From positions 186,001 to 250,000 of the forward strand of contig NHNW01000014.1 in NCBI GenBank assembly GCA_002786025.1: DNA of 64,000 nucleotides, written 5' to 3'. The position numbers were made by a program, and so were the translations under genes. The notes below the pieces were generated by a model. That model saw only the letters and a program-made list of their open reading frames with translations. It did no database searches and was not told the origin of the DNA. Positions 1 to 12,727 of this stretch are shown here, in pieces. Each line of letters begins with the position of its first letter. The stretch's first letter is position 1. Origin of the DNA: Zasmidium citrigriseum. Its lineage: Eukaryota; Ascomycota; Dothideomycetes; Mycosphaerellales; Mycosphaerellaceae.

Positions 1-73
1 GTTCGACTGGAGTTGGGGTGGCGAGGGCTCCTGCAACGAGGAGGGCTGCTCCTGCGAGACGAGATGGAGCCAT
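1..73 (-). CDS. Secreted protein, N-terminal fragment cut by window edge
   Basis: An ATG at 73 on the minus strand opens a frame that runs off the left edge. The 24 visible residues begin MAPSRLAGAALLVAGALATP: a short basic start, an Ala/Leu-rich core and an Ala-x-Ala-like end before TPTPVE. This is a classic eukaryotic signal peptide, so the protein probably enters the secretory pathway. Nothing of the mature domain is visible, so no function can be given. The frame is too short to judge coding bias; the call rests on the signal-peptide pattern. Confidence 0.6.
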   Translation of the reverse strand, partial: MAPSRLAGAALLVAGALATPTPVE

Positions 74-1219
74 GATGAGCGAAAGTATCTTTCAACAACG
101 AATGAGAGAGATTCCGAGAGCGAAGGACTCTTGCAGAAGGAAGGCCGTCAACAGGGACGAAGAAGGACAATGATATACCAACGGATCGACGGCACTTACC
201 TCTCAAATCACAATAAGCTTCACCAACAAGCTTCTTCTCAGTTGCCGTTACCTACAACCTCCTGCCTATAGAACTCAAGCGCTCTCCACGGCCTGCAAGC
301 CCAAGCCTCAGCACACTCGGTCATCGAGCCCTCCCATAGCCCATCTGGACCCCACGACCCGCGGAGGCGCCATATACAATGCTACATCATAGAGTGACAG
401 AACCACGTGGCCAAGTCTGGAGGCGTCCAGACAGGATGTGCGGACGAACGTCTTGCGAAAAAGACGCTCAAAATTCAAGCCTCCTGTCGTCGATCGAAAC
501 GGACATCTCCAAGGCAGACTTTCATCTTCTTTGTTGTGTGCTCGGTGAGTGGTCGACAATCCCAGCAGCACTAATGGGTGTCCCTCCAGGCACATCTATT
601 TTACTTTGCATCGACATCGTTCAGATCCTTGCCATGGTCAATCCTCACCATGACAAAGGCAAGATCAACGCTCTTCGATGAATCTCGAAGCAAAAGAAGC
701 GGCCAGGGTGGAGTTTTTCGGAGAGCCTAGCCGACAAAACTTGCAGGGAAGTGCGATCGCCCTGCCTATTCGATACATTTTCCTTCCCGTTTCGAGGCGG
801 TATGGCTGTTGTGGGCGGGACGTTGCAGGTTTTGTGGTGTTGGAGAGCCAATGCGATGAGGTGAGGTCGGGAGCAGGCCGAGGCAACCGCGGCTTTTGCT
901 GGACGTTTGCTACGGGTACCTGAAGATCAGGCGGGGTCTGGTTGAACGACCATCAAAGCTAAAGCGGATCTAGCCGTGTAAATCAATTCTTCTGCTGTGA
1001 GATGCTTGCTTTTGCGTGAGATGTCAGCAAGAAATGAAGAGAGCCCTCGGCTTGTTGTACCGACGTCCAGACCTTGGCGATGTCTAGAGAAAGTTGCAGA
1101 GAGTCTGTTGCGCGGTCTATTCCAATTAGTCTTATTCCAATTCGTTGGTGGTATATGTAACTCGTGTTGCTCGTAGTGTCTCGTGACGTCGTGTAGCGAC
1201 CCTTTATTACACTTCTTGT
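74..1219. other. Intergenic spacer, no gene supported
   Basis: Upstream region of the left-edge minus-strand gene and 3' flank of the minus-strand GNAT gene. Short open frames on both strands overlap one another and show no recognisable domain. I see no tRNA-like or repeat structure. Confidence 0.5.
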
Positions 1220-2158
1220 TCATGAATTTAATCTCTTCCCTCTTACTGGACTTGTCTCGCACAGATCCGCCAGCATTTCGATGCTCTTGCGCTGGTCGCG
1301 GTCCATCTTGCCATTATACATCCGCGGGAGGATCCGAGTGGAATCTGCGGCCATCAATGTCAGCATTCTTGTCCGGCTCCACGCACTTTCACTCTTATAC
1401 TCACTCGCATGGTCCTCCGCGAACTCCAGACTTTCTGCTCCCTTCTTCTTCGCCTCTTTGACTGCATCCTCTAGCAATGCTTTCCCCACTCCTTTGTGTC
1501 GATATCGCAGAATCACCGTCCAGCCCTTGATCAAACCCCTCCACGCTTTCTTCCCTCTCTTCCTGCTGTCGCCAGATACCCATTCGATTATGCACGCCCC
1601 AATTACCTCGTTTCCGAACTTTGTGACCAAGACATCCACATCTCCTGCCCATTCCCAGTTGATCTTTTCCGCCGCACCCAAGTACGGTTCAGTGAAGTAC
1701 CTGAACACCAGCATCGTTCCCATGGCCAGCCCCACCGTCGTCAATGCGCACGCGATCCAGTCATATCCCAAACTCAACAGATACCTCCACACCACCGCTA
1801 CAAATCCTCCGAATACAGCGATATTCACCGGATGGAAAATCAGCGCTCGATTCGCCGCATTCCGCTGTTGTGCGACACTATCCGCGACCAGATTCAACCC
1901 ATCCAACCGATCGGTTCCGTCGGTCGCGAGGTACGATTTCAATTCGGGCACGCCGGCGAGCGGATCGTTGGTGGACTCGGGGACGTCATTCTCCATGATG
2001 GGCACGGCGAGGGGTGAAGGAGGTGGCAGGGATGCTGCAGATCCGCGCATAGAATTGGGCGTCGAGATTGGCGAGGGCGGTGGTGAGGCGTGCAGGCGTA
2101 GATTGGTTCGGAGCGAGGCGAAGAAGGCTAAGATGCCAGACATATTTATATTAGCCAT
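1220..2158 (-). CDS. Membrane-associated GNAT-type N-acetyltransferase
   Basis: A single-exon 312-residue protein. A Pro/Ser-rich N-terminus is followed by two hydrophobic segments (about residues 111-129 and 134-153). A GNAT fold follows: strand VDVLVTKFGNEVIGACIIEW near 174-193, then the acetyl-CoA loop RYRHKGVGKALL at about 218-230, which fits the Q/R-x-x-G-x-G/A motif. GNAT enzymes transfer acetyl groups from acetyl-CoA to amines; the two membrane spans suggest the domain sits at an internal membrane. The substrate is unknown. The frame stays open slightly further upstream but without an ATG, so the start at 2158 is the first ATG. A downstream Met at residue 55 (MENDVPES) is an alternative start. 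Confidence 0.8.
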   Translation of the reverse strand: MANINMSGILAFFASLRTNLRLHASPPPSPISTPNSMRGSAASLPPPSPLAVPIMENDVPESTNDPLAGVPELKSYLATDGTDRLDGLNLVADSVAQQRNAANRALIFHPVNIAVFGGFVAVVWRYLLSLGYDWIACALTTVGLAMGTMLVFRYFTEPYLGAAEKINWEWAGDVDVLVTKFGNEVIGACIIEWVSGDSRKRGKKAWRGLIKGWTVILRYRHKGVGKALLEDAVKEAKKKGAESLEFAEDHASEYKSESAWSRTRMLTLMAADSTRILPRMYNGKMDRDQRKSIEMLADLCETSPVRGKRLNS

Positions 2159-2276
2159 GCGCACATCAGGCACATTGAAAAAATACAATTGCTTGCTCGA
2201 AGAAAATTCTCCGTGGGTTGTTGATGTTTTTCAACCCACGAAGGATTCCTTCTTTTATTGAAGGGCTCCATTTCCC

Positions 2277-2612
2277 TTATCTCGCTAATGGGAGGCGAAT
2301 GGAGAAAAGACGCCACACGGGTGCATGATACTCACCAGCCGAGGTTTTATATCCGGGGATGGTGGTGCTCACGAGCTGCTTTGCATGTTGCTCCTTCAGC
2401 CTCTGCTTCTGCAACTGCACTCGCGTCGAATCCTCGCGGGGTGGAGATAATCTCAAATGGGTGATTTCCGGTTTGATGGCTCCCGCAAAATAGGACGAAT
2501 AGATCGGGGCAGAAGTCGTGGTCGTAGTCGTGAGCGTGGTCGTCGACGAGGAAGAGTGTCCGTTGGCCAAGTGCACGTCGAGGAAGTGAGCCTTGGGTTG
2601 GAAGCGGCCCAT
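2277..2612 (-). CDS. Small hypothetical protein, Thr/Ser-rich
   Basis: An open frame of 111 residues starting MGRFQPKAHFLDVHLANG, with a Ser/Thr run (residues 20-34) and a Gln/Lys/Arg-rich stretch that may be helical (about 60-75). A GTGAGT donor at 2335 and a TAG acceptor ending at 2285 would remove a 51-nt intron; this stays in frame, gives a 94-residue protein and keeps the same stop. No clear branch site is visible, so splicing is uncertain. I do not recognise a family. It lies about 120 nt upstream of the GNAT gene on the same strand. Confidence 0.4.
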   Translation of the reverse strand: MGRFQPKAHFLDVHLANGHSSSSTTTLTTTTTTSAPIYSSYFAGAIKPEITHLRLSPPREDSTRVQLQKQRLKEQHAKQLVSTTIPGYKTSAGEYHAPVWRLFSIRLPLAR

Positions 2613-5345
2613 AGTAGCGGAGGAGGGAGGGCTCTTTTATTCGAGCCCACGGCAAAGCGGCATATGTCGAAGCACACGACCAGCAAGCGCAGCGCCAGGC
2701 CAGCGGAGGGCAAATTGGGCTCCTCTCTCAACGAGGGATTGCGAGTGCAGAAAAAGGCAGAGCAGGAGCCTACTAGCGGAGCAACGTGCCTATATGACTG
2801 GCAGGCCGAGCAAGAAAACTAAAGGGTCTGGGGGGGCAGAAAAAACGATGTCTGCTTAGCGGCAGCTGCACCCGTCGATGGCACCAGCAGCACGACCACT
2901 AGAATAATATTTTCTGCTCGTCTGCCACTTGCCAGCCGCGCTGCTTTTGAAAGAGGCACGGTTCCCCAAGCCAGGCCCAGCTTCCTTCGGTCCAGCCAAC
3001 GACGGCGGCACAGACGATGCTCGTCCATGTGATGGCAGCTTATCGGATAACAGAAACACTCGTGGTACGTCAGCGAGTAGGAGCTCGTCGACGACACTGG
3101 CTCTTTGCATGCCCGCCGCTGTCGGGACGAGGCGCAGGAAGCCTCGCAGCTATAATCGCACCCAATCAGACTGGACTCTTACAGCGTTGCGCTCCTGCGG
3201 CGGGTGCTGGGGCACTCAGGTGGGTGGTGGAGCGATTATCCATGGCGCAATCCAGGCCTCGTCGCCAGTCAGGCAGGACTCCTCCTCCCCCTCCCCAGCC
3301 GAACAGGCGCGCTGCGTAACGACGACGAGGCTAGCAGCACCGTACGCGTGGAGGGGCCTGCGGGCACAGCGAATCGCTGCGACGAAACGTGGAGACGGAT
3401 GAAACACTGGATGCTCACGACATCATCCTCATCGTCAATCGCAGCGCAGAAGCACGAGGAAGATACTTGGTTACATGCATGCATGCAGCTCTCGATGCGG
3501 TGCAAAGCCTAATCGTCTCCTACTCACTGGACCCAACAAACAGCACGAGAGCTTGTTGCTTGCTTCGCCGCAAGGATGCTGTGATAACACGACTGGCTCT
3601 TCTCGGCCTCAGAGATAAAACTCTCCTCGCGCCAGAGCATTACCATCGTCGGGAGAAATCTTCACATGTCCCGAGTCGTGTCGTAGGTGGTCCCGTAGTG
3701 GCGCTTCCAGAACACGGCCTGCACGGCTGTCATCACCATCCACGACAGCAGCAAACACCTCTCCCATCCCTTCAACGACCACTCCCGCCAAGACCCCATC
3801 ATACACTCACCCATATCACCAACGACATCATCGCGTACCATAGCTGCAGTAACGCATGTGCAGTCAGACTCACTAGCTCCCCACGCCGTCGCCAAACATG
3901 AAACACGCGGGTTTCATGCTGCTTTTCTCCGGTCCTGGTACGTACGTCCCCAAGCTATGCATCATCATCGTAAGCAGCTTTCGATCACGGGATCTTTGGT
4001 CTTGTACATCCCTTCCTCATATCGCGAGTTTCCGAGGTCTCGGGGGCCTTAACCATCAGAAAAGGAATTCCACTTGCACTTCACTGCTCCATCCAGTATT
4101 CCAGCATCGTGATGAAGAAAGACGTACCGCGAAAAAGGTGGAAGGCGAACCGAAGCGAACAACCAAGCCCGAGCAAAGGCGTCCATCTCACACCACTCGC
4201 AATCCTTCAAAAGAGGCCGCTTAACCGACGACCTCTCAACCAAGCGAAGCGAATTTCGCTGACACCACATCTACGATACGATGTACAAGCTCTTGTTACA
4301 CAACAAAGCTACAAAACAAACTCGCTGTCCGACAAGCAATGCATTCGCCGAGAGATCCCAGAAAATCTTTCTCATTTCTCTCAATAAGCAGCAGATATCC
4401 TTTCAGCTCTCTCGTCAGATCTCTATCCAGCTACTCGTGCCACCAATGCCGTCTACCTCAACCTCAATCCCCTTATCAAACCCAAGCCTCAAGCTTCCTT
4501 CAACGTCACATGCCAAACCCACCCTTCATGCACGACAAGCTCTTATCGATCCCCAAGGACAAACTCAGAGCATATCACAACGTCAGCAAACCCTCTTGGC
4601 AGTACCCTTTTCCGACCGGATGTGCGAACTTACACGACTAAGCCATCTCCATCTCAATCGAAACAGACGAGCTTATTCAAAAAACGGAGAAACCATGAGT
4701 AGCGATATGTTTTCATTCCTTCCCTCCCTGCTGTTGATAGCAAGCCAGGCACCCTCTCTCTCTCTCTCTCAAAAAGTAATTACACCCTCTTATATCAAGT
4801 ATAAACGAAACGAAGAATAAAGCACCATCGTCATCCTAATAACTACGCTCTTTGCAGTTGTTCGTCAGTCTGGTTTCGTTTTCAAACGTGCTGGATTACC
4901 AAGAAAACCACCTCGATTTGCCCGCTTCTGATCCCTTTTTTGCAGTAGTGTGAACGAACGCCCCGACGCCTTGCAATATGAACATCCCCTCCAACCCCGC
5001 CGCTTTCCGTTGCCCTCTTTTTGCTGTTTCATCTTGTTGGTATGTGTTCCATCTTTCTCGCGGTGTGGTCGTCAAGCGAAGTATCCACGAGAACGAGCGG
5101 TCGCAGTCTGTCTTTCTTCTCGCCCTCGGCCATCGTCACGTCGACATGCGATCTCTCGAGTCAACGGGTCATCGTTTTCGCCCTCTCCTCTTAGAAGGTG
5201 GCGTTTCCTGTGTCGACTCCGATTTGGGCCGCTTGTCACTGAAAAAGCGATGAGCCATGGACCCCACTTTTTTCCAGATCGAGTCTTCTTTGTCCTCCTC
5301 ATCAACAACTTCTCCAGCTTCGTCTTCCGATTCGGACAGGTCCTC
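2613..5345. other. Long gene-poor interval
   Basis: About 2.7 kb with only short overlapping frames of poor coding quality. It includes the 3' flank of the SAT4-type kinase gene and the promoter of the small minus-strand gene. A pure CT dinucleotide tract lies at about 4754-4770. No RNA gene or transposon signature was recognised. Confidence 0.5.
4754..4770. repeat. CT dinucleotide microsatellite
   Basis: A pure CT run of about 17 nt within the gene-poor interval. A likely length-variable simple repeat with no evident function. Confidence 0.8.
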
Positions 5346-7708
5346 CTAGTTACCTCCCGCGTTGCTCGGCTGTAGAGTATGTGTATGGTTCGGCGCCTTG
5401 ATGATAACTCCATTCTCCTCTTGCCTACAAACGAGGGAGTTCTGCACCCAAGGGTCGGCCAAGATCTCGTCCATGTCGGCACGCTTCTTCGGATCCAGCT
5501 CCAGCATTCGGCCGATGATGTGACGGGTCTCACGTGGCAGCAGTCTCAGCAACCTAATCGGACCCTTAATCGTCGGTTGCGAGTCTGGGTTGCTCGCCGT
5601 CGTTTGCCGGCTGACAGGTTCACTGTTGCCCCCTTCTTCCTTCTTATGGTGGTGATGGTGATGATGATGCTTGTGGTGTTCGGACGATGTGTCGTTATTT
5701 GAATCATCGGCGCTCGGATTCCTAGACGGCGGCGCAGTGTTGGCCTGGGGCTTCGGATTCATCGATCTACGGTGAGACTCGAGCAGCTTGTCCTGGTCCG
5801 GATCTGGCGGCGATACGAACAGTCGATATGAGTTATCTGATATCCGAGGAGCTTTCCAGGGGAACCGTCGCAAAGTCATACAGCAGAAGATAATCGCAAT
5901 CGACCAGATGTCAGCCATACGTGGGTCGTACCTAGAGTGATCGTACACTTCCGGGGCCAGATATGGGTCCGATCCAACGACACCTACTTCAGGTTAGCGC
6001 ACGTTGCACAAGAATAGAGCGAAACATTCACTCACCTGTTGCCAGAACAATGTCGTTCTCAAACGGATACCTAAACACCACCGCGCTTCCGAAGTCAATC
6101 AACTTCATGATGCCGTGCTCGTTGATCACCACGTTGTCCAGCTTCAGGTCTCGATGGGCCAAACCCATGCTGTGAAGATACAGCACACCACTGAGAATCT
6201 GCAGTGTTGAACATGTGATCTCCTCGCGTCCCATCTTGCCAGTCATGACAGTCGCAAACAGATCGAATGGCGCGTACTCCATGACTTCGTACCACTTGCC
6301 CTTCTCGTGTATTATATCGATCGTTTCAATGATGTTGCCATGGTGCAGAGTCGATCCTATGCAAAACTCCGCCGTGACCTTCTTGTTGTATTCTCGCTCG
6401 CTTTCGTATGCGTGTCGTTCTCGGAATTGCTTCACCGCGAAAACTGTTCCATCCGCACTCCGCTTCATCAGGCGCACAGATCCACCAGCTCCAGAACCGA
6501 GCATCTTGCCGAATTTGCCATACTTGGACTGCAGTCCATGGTCATCCGCAAATGGCACACTCGGCTGTTCACCGCCAGTAGTGGTGTGAGTTGGTGTCCT
6601 AGTGCCATCTGACTTGCTGTGCGACTTTGACTCCTTGTCTTTGTCCTTGTGCTTGTGATCGCCTCCAAACTTGAAGAACCGTTTCAAGTTCGACTTTGAA
6701 CTCGAGTGATGGTGCCCCTTCTCGTTGATCGTCGACGAGCTGTCATCGTCAAACTTCTTCCCGCCCCCGAAGAAGCTGGAGCGCTTTTCTTGCTCCACCT
6801 TTTGAATGGTCTGCACGTTGCCGGAGGTTGATCGCGGTAGGTTCGGTACGGAAGCTGGAAGGGATGGACCTGTTCCTGAGTTTGCGTATCCAACCGCAGG
6901 ATCTCTGTTGCCAAATCGATACTTCGCATCGCCAATTTCAGAGGTTTGCTGTGATTGTCTCTTGCCTGTTGCCTTTACGTCGCTAGTGGGAGTAAATGGT
7001 CGAGGGGTGCCAGGAGCAGTGCTTCCGGGGGTTCCGTTGGGACTGGCATCTTTAGAAGGCGGCTGAGAGTCACCGCTTGGTCCGATGGAATGTGACGGTT
7101 GTTGCTTGGGATGACTGGACACGGGGCCACTGGCGTCATTCCGCTGAGGTGATGCTGACCGCTGCGGCGTCATTATATCCTGCGGCGGCCGCACGGCGGG
7201 GGCGCTCGTGGGCGGGAGCGGCTTGCCGCCATCTCGCGAACGAGTGGCGGCGGGGGTTAGGGGCGGTGAATGCACGGCGGAGGTGGGCGGCGAAGGTTTG
7301 GGAGAGGCCTCAGTCGAGCCAGCGTGCATATGAGGTCTCCTATGGGGGGTTGCTGAACCGGAAGGAACCTGCCACAAATCCTGTCAGCAGCTGATCTTGG
7401 TAGGGTGCATCATGGCGCGTATAACTCACTCGCGAGGCTGGCTGCGAGCCGGGCAGGGAGATGGGTTCGAAGGCATGGTGCTGCATTCGCGAGGACTGGA
7501 TGTTGTTTTGCAGCGTGCTGCGCAGCTGTTGCAACTCTTTCTGGGCCTCCGGGTTCAGGTCGTCATCCCTTTTCCGCTGGCCCAGCCCCGTGACAGTCTC
7601 AACTCCTTGCAGGTCCTTGTCGACGGTCTCCTGATCACGACCCTGGCTGGGCATCATTCCGGTGTTGGCGTCGGGACGTGGCACAAAGGCCTGCTTGATC
7701 TTGTCCAT
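5346..7708 (-). CDS. SAT4: SAT4/HAL4-family serine/threonine protein kinase
   Basis: Three exons, 7708-7430, 7368-6036 and 5983-5346, with introns 7369-7429 and 5984-6035, give 749 residues. The first 370 or so residues are Ser/Pro-rich and disordered. The kinase domain shows the Gly loop GSGAGGSV (384-391), the ATP lysine in FAVKQF (406), HRDLKLDN (498-505), DFGSA (518-522) and, across the second junction, a [10 protein letters not shown] activation segment. In the C-lobe a long insert carries a run of eight His with Lys/Glu (positions 5635-5680) before the final [13 protein letters not shown] helix. Yeast Sat4/Hal4 and Hal5 regulate potassium transporters and plasma-membrane nutrient permeases; a role in ion homeostasis is inferred by family. 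The gene stands alone with long non-coding flanks. Confidence 0.92.
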
Positions 7709-9060
7709 CTCGTCGAGGGCGGCGGGCGCGAGGGTTCAGTTGGACGAGGACGGCCCACGTACGAGTGGACAGGTGCAGCTCGTTCAGAGGCTGCCGCAGC
7801 TTTCCGCCCTAGCCGCAAATAGCAGGTCGCGATGTGCTGGTCGCGCAGGTGGCAGCCCGGCAGGCGGGCTCGAGGTGGATGAATCCCGGTTCGGCGAGCC
7901 CAATAGCGGTCTGGTATGGCCAGGCGTTTCAGCACCTGTATTGCTCTGCGCAGGCCTGCGAGCGGTGATGGCGGTGATGGTCGGGTGGAGGTGCGGACGG
8001 GCGGGCTGCTCACGAACAGGCCTCGGGTTGCGGGTGGTCAGGCGTGGTGTATGACTGTATCGTGGCTGCTGCTTGAAGCAATGCTTAGCAAATCTTCACT
8101 CCAGTTTTCATCCGACTCCGGCCGTGGTCCTTGGCACGATATCGTCGCAGACAGCGGCAATGGATGGCAGCAATGGCAATGGTTCAGCAGGCAGGCACAC
8201 GCTCGAGGACGAAGGATGTCGAGGAAGAGGAGAGTAATGACGATGTTGTCGAGTAACTGAGTTTTAGGATAGTTTTGGCGGGGCACGCAGCCAGCCGACC
8301 AGGACGGCGAGCGAGCAAGCTTGGCCTGTGCCGGAATGCCTCGATTCGTCGCTTCCGCCCGCCAAAACGTTTCTTCAACAGCACCAACCTTTCTTTGTTC
8401 TGCTCCTCCCACCTTTGTACCACCTCGCACCTCTACATCCCACCAAGTACCTCCTGCACCGTTCAACGACGTCTCGCCGAACCCCAGCCGAGCCGAACAA
8501 CCACACGCGCCACAGCGAAAACGCCTCGCGATGCAGGAACCGCACCGTCGCCCTCGGTAATCGCTACCGGTTGGGACGGCATCGTGCGAGGCAAAATGGG
8601 AATTTTTCTCTTCCCGAAAACTTCCTCAGCCCAACCAGGGCCCGTCGTACGACGCCGAGACGACAGCAGCCACGCGGGCGTTTGTCTCACTTGCTGAACG
8701 CAGGGACGGTGCCACGAAGATGTGCTTGTGCTCGTGCGGCCGAGTGTTTGGCTGGCTGGCGTTGCGCGTTCCTGGCTACGTAGTCTCGATGTGGGCGGTA
8801 CGTGTTACCCGAATAGGCTGCTACAGTGGGTAGTATGACACTTCTGTTTCAATGATTGGGCTTCGGGATACAATCTTTTTGTCTCGAACTTCTAGAATCT
8901 TTCATGTGAAAGGCATGGCGGCCTCTACTTTCGCATCGGGTTGTCGTCAAAATAAGGTTGAGGCTCGGGGCAATCATGACTGAACAGGGAAGGAGCGGCA
9001 CGGCATGTGAAGGCAGGGATATCACGTCTATTCTATGAATGCATAAGTTTGATCACACCC
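7709..9060. other. SAT4 upstream region and 3' flank of the GPI-protein gene
   Basis: About 1.35 kb without a convincing gene. It probably holds the promoter and a long 5' leader of the kinase gene, plus the 3' UTR of the downstream-coordinate minus-strand gene. Short frames on both strands lack domain content. Confidence 0.5.
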
Positions 9061-11996
9061 CTAAATCGCCCAAGCAAACCAAAAGACGGATATGGGTATT
9101 GCCAGGAGCCTTGTCCCTCTCCAACGATTTGCCGCTCCAGAGGTTGGCGTGCTGCTAGGCGGCCCCGTCCCTTCTTGAGCAGAAGAACGACTCGAGGTCA
9201 TGCTCATGCTCGAGCTGGAAGATTCAGGAGATCTTGTTGAAGTGGAAGAGCCAGCATCATTCGACGGAGCTGTCACACTCATCCGGGAATCGTCGTTCTC
9301 ATCAATGACGATTCCATTAATGGTAATGGTAGACCATGCGTGTGTAACTCCGTCCATTGCAACTCCGCCAGAACCGAGAGTCACGACTTGGCCATCGATA
9401 TTGGCGACAGATGCATCCATTGCAAGCGTCGTTCCATCGTATGCAACTTCATGACCCGAGCTTCCAGCAACGGCAGCGGTGTACGCCTGTCCATCGATTT
9501 CGAAAGTGGCGATCGTCGAGATGCCTTGGGGGCCAGCATGATTGGTGCTCGCAATAGGTATGGGTATGGTGTTCGCATCGTTGCCAGTACCCACTACCAT
9601 CGCAGTGCCCTCGGGAACAGCGCTAATGATTGAAGATGCTGCTCCCGGGTCCAGCGTAAAAGTCGAATCGGCATTTGCAAAGACATTGTCCGTACCATCT
9701 TCAAGTGTGAAGAGATGAGAGCCGATGGTCACCTTGGTCTCTGGACTTTGTGTTTCAATTGCAACTCTTGCTGTCACGGTGCTCGCGACTTCACTAGTTC
9801 CGATGAACAGTCCGCCAGATGGGCCAGCTGAAACGATCTGTGTTCCCACAGTGACCGCTTCTCCTGCCGAGATCGCGAATGATGTCTCTGCATTGCCAAG
9901 GATTGTGACATCTCCTTGCTCCTGAGCGACCGTGAAGGTCTGAGCACTAATGACAATGCCTGATGCTCCATTTGACTGCGGTGTTGGGTCGCTTGGATCT
10001 TCTTGCGATTGGTCTTTTTGAGCGGCCGCTATGGCAGATTGAATCGCGTCCACAAGGCCTCCAGTATCAACACTTGCTGAAGCAACGCCTCCCTCACCTT
10101 CATCTTCATCTTGCTCACCGTAAGATGGTACATCAGAACCATCTACAGTTTCTGACTGCTCTTGACTTGGCCTAGGCGGATCCATCGAGACAGGCACCGC
10201 AGTGACCCTAGGCGTTGTGGCCACCGGAGTCGCCGGCGTCGGCGCAGGAGCCTGAGTAGCCGGCGTTGTAGTTGGCCCCTGATTGGGAAGTGTAGGTGCA
10301 GCAACAGTTGATACAGGCGTAAGAGCCAACGGCGGATCATACACACCACCATAAGCCTCAACGCACTCCGCCCACGCTGGATCAACAGCCCTCAAAACAT
10401 CCTCTGGAACCTTGATGATCGGCTTGTACGGCGCTGTATGCGGACAACTCCAAGAAATGCTGTTAAATTCATCCCACATGTTGAAGTACGCCCATTTGGC
10501 GCACCAAGGCTGGCTGGAGTAGATGCTCATTGGGACTTTATCGTAGTAGAGATCGGAGACGTTGAAGACTGCTGTCGATGTGTAGACGTCGGTTGTTTCG
10601 TCTTCGTTGTAGCTTCCGATTGAGCCCCAGATGCTTTGGAGGGTGCTGGCTGTAGGGATGGCGATGATGGTGTCGAAGATAGTGGTGCCAATCTTCTCTC
10701 CACATCCGTTCTCTGCGTAGAGGCTGTGGTATGAGACGTAAAGGGTGGGACTTGTCAGCTCGGTTCCCATTGTTGTGATGACCAGGGGCTCAGCAGTGGT
10801 GGATGGCGCGCTTTGATTTGGGCTTCCCCCTGAGCTCGTTGCAGGCGGCCAGTAGAGAAGATCGACGGTGCCTCCTTTGATAGAACACCGTCCGCAGCCA
10901 CTGGAAGTAGATCAGCAACATGGCCGTAATCGAGGAAATAAGGAAATGATCAAACTCACAGCGTGCAGCTTGGGCCAAAGAACGCAGTCTTCGGCGGCCA
11001 TCTCCACGTATCCTGCCCACCCAGTGAATAATATCCTCCGGACCAATGAACCTCATCCCCGTGCCTTCCAGTCGATACATTCGCAGGCAAGATCTTGCTA
11101 AAGTACGAAAGATCCAGGCTACTGGAGACAAATGCGTCTTTCAGGGACGAGCAGGACTCTTCCGCAAGCGACGCTTGCGTGCAAGATGGCGCAGGGCTTA
11201 AAGACTTGGATGATGTCTTCGTCCCTTCGAGCGCACTTGGTTTTGTGAGCTGGGCATTTACCCATGAGTCCCAAGCATCCTCACACTGGAAAATACCAGA
11301 GCTTGGTAAAGAACACTTCGGCGATGGTAACGATGCCGAAGTCGAGTAAACTCGGTCACAGTCGTTAACATAGGTACGTTGAGCGGTTGCCCCAGTGGTA
11401 TACGTGGTGCCTTCAGAAGAGATCGTATTGATGATTGTATTGTATTCCGTCCGATAGTACGTGCTGGTAGCGAAGCCATTGTTGTCGATGGTCCTTGTAT
11501 TCGTGAAAATAAGCGTACTGGTGTATGGCGTGAGTCCAGGATTCCTGATAGTGTAAGGAATCGTGGTATCGTATGTCATCAGCTCGGACGTAGAAATGCA
11601 CGCAGTCTCTCGGAATGTCGAGAAGGAAGGGAGCAGATCCCAATATGTCGACCATTCATCCCAACATTGGTTCAATCCTAGACTGGTATTGGCCCAGTTG
11701 GGAGATGTAAAGGTTCCGTAGGCACTCGTCGAAGTGTCGTTCGAAGCGAATGTTGGCGAAATGATCGAGGTAGGCGATGCAGACGCCTCCCTCAAAGTTG
11801 CCGTTCTCGATCCAGTGGCACCCGTTGACGATGTCGAGCTGGCATCGCTACTCTCAAGTCCAATTCCACTCGCCACATAGTCTCCAACCAAAACCGTCGA
11901 ACCTCCAGTCCCCTTCAACGCCGAGCGACTCGTATTCAGCGCAACCGAACTCACGCCAGATCCGTAAAGACTCAGAACCGCAAGCCACAAGCGCAT
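9061..11996 (-). CDS. GPI-anchored cell-surface protein with Gly/Ala repeat modules
   Basis: Two exons, 11996-10960 and 10900-9061 (intron 10901-10959), give 958 residues. The start MRLWLAVLSLYGSGVSSVAL is a signal peptide. The N-terminal half is Ser/Thr-rich with many N-glycosylation sequons and several Cys. The middle is a Pro/Thr-rich linker. The C-terminal third repeats a motif of the type TVA...GNAxTxFxISAGxAVxVG three or four times, a pattern seen in fungal wall proteins. The end is a Ser-rich stalk, small residues SGAAN and a hydrophobic tail (LLAIPISVFWFAWAI), a good GPI-anchor signal. It probably sits in the wall or plasma membrane; a specific function is unknown. It lies next to a second GPI surface gene at 12.7-17.3 kb on the same strand. 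Confidence 0.85.
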
Positions 11997-12727
11997 TGTC
12001 CCGCGTCTGGTATGGCCTGACCGCCAGCGTCAAAGTTGATGACCGAAGGATCTCAGGAAGGACAAAACGGGCGCGGAGCCACGCTTCGGGTGTCCTCAGC
12101 TCCATGTTGTGTAGCGATGGCTATACCAAGACAAAGGGGATCCACCGCAGCTGAAAAATAGATTGAAAGCCAAGCGAGATGCCAGCACACATGGTAGTCT
12201 CGATTTTCTTGGTCTGCGATAAGGTCGTCCAGATACCGTTGATTTGAAAAGGTAGTCAAGAGCATTAGATTGTAAGGACGACATGGTAATGATGTGAAGT
12301 GTTGTTCGATGGTTGAAGATTGCAAGAAGCGAAGCAAGGGACGAGATGGAAGTGACAGGGGGTTGCACCTGCCAAGACTTTGCGGGTCTCGAGACAGCAG
12401 ATGTGAAAAGGTGAAGATCGTAAGGAAAGACAAGACTTTTATTCTTCATCTCTCTAGATACCTAAACATTACTTCTCCCACAAAAGGACCGACTCCTCCT
12501 CTTCAACTCTTCCAAAGGAGCGTGGCGACACGATGGATGCAAATGAGGGACGAGTCCCCATCATGTCAAGTCCCTTTCACTGGGAGAAGATAATCCCTGA
12601 CTGCGAAAGTCAATCTGGTATCAAAAAACAATTAGCAAGGAGGGGTGGGAGTTGGTACTGTTATAAGTGCTGCACTCACATTTCAATAGCGTGGGTATAG
12701 AACGCCCTCAACGCCCCCGCTTGGCAT
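11997..12727. other. Spacer between two surface-protein genes
   Basis: About 730 nt between two minus-strand genes. It should contain the promoter of the 958-residue surface protein and the 3' UTR of the giant repeat protein. No feature was recognised in it. Confidence 0.5.
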
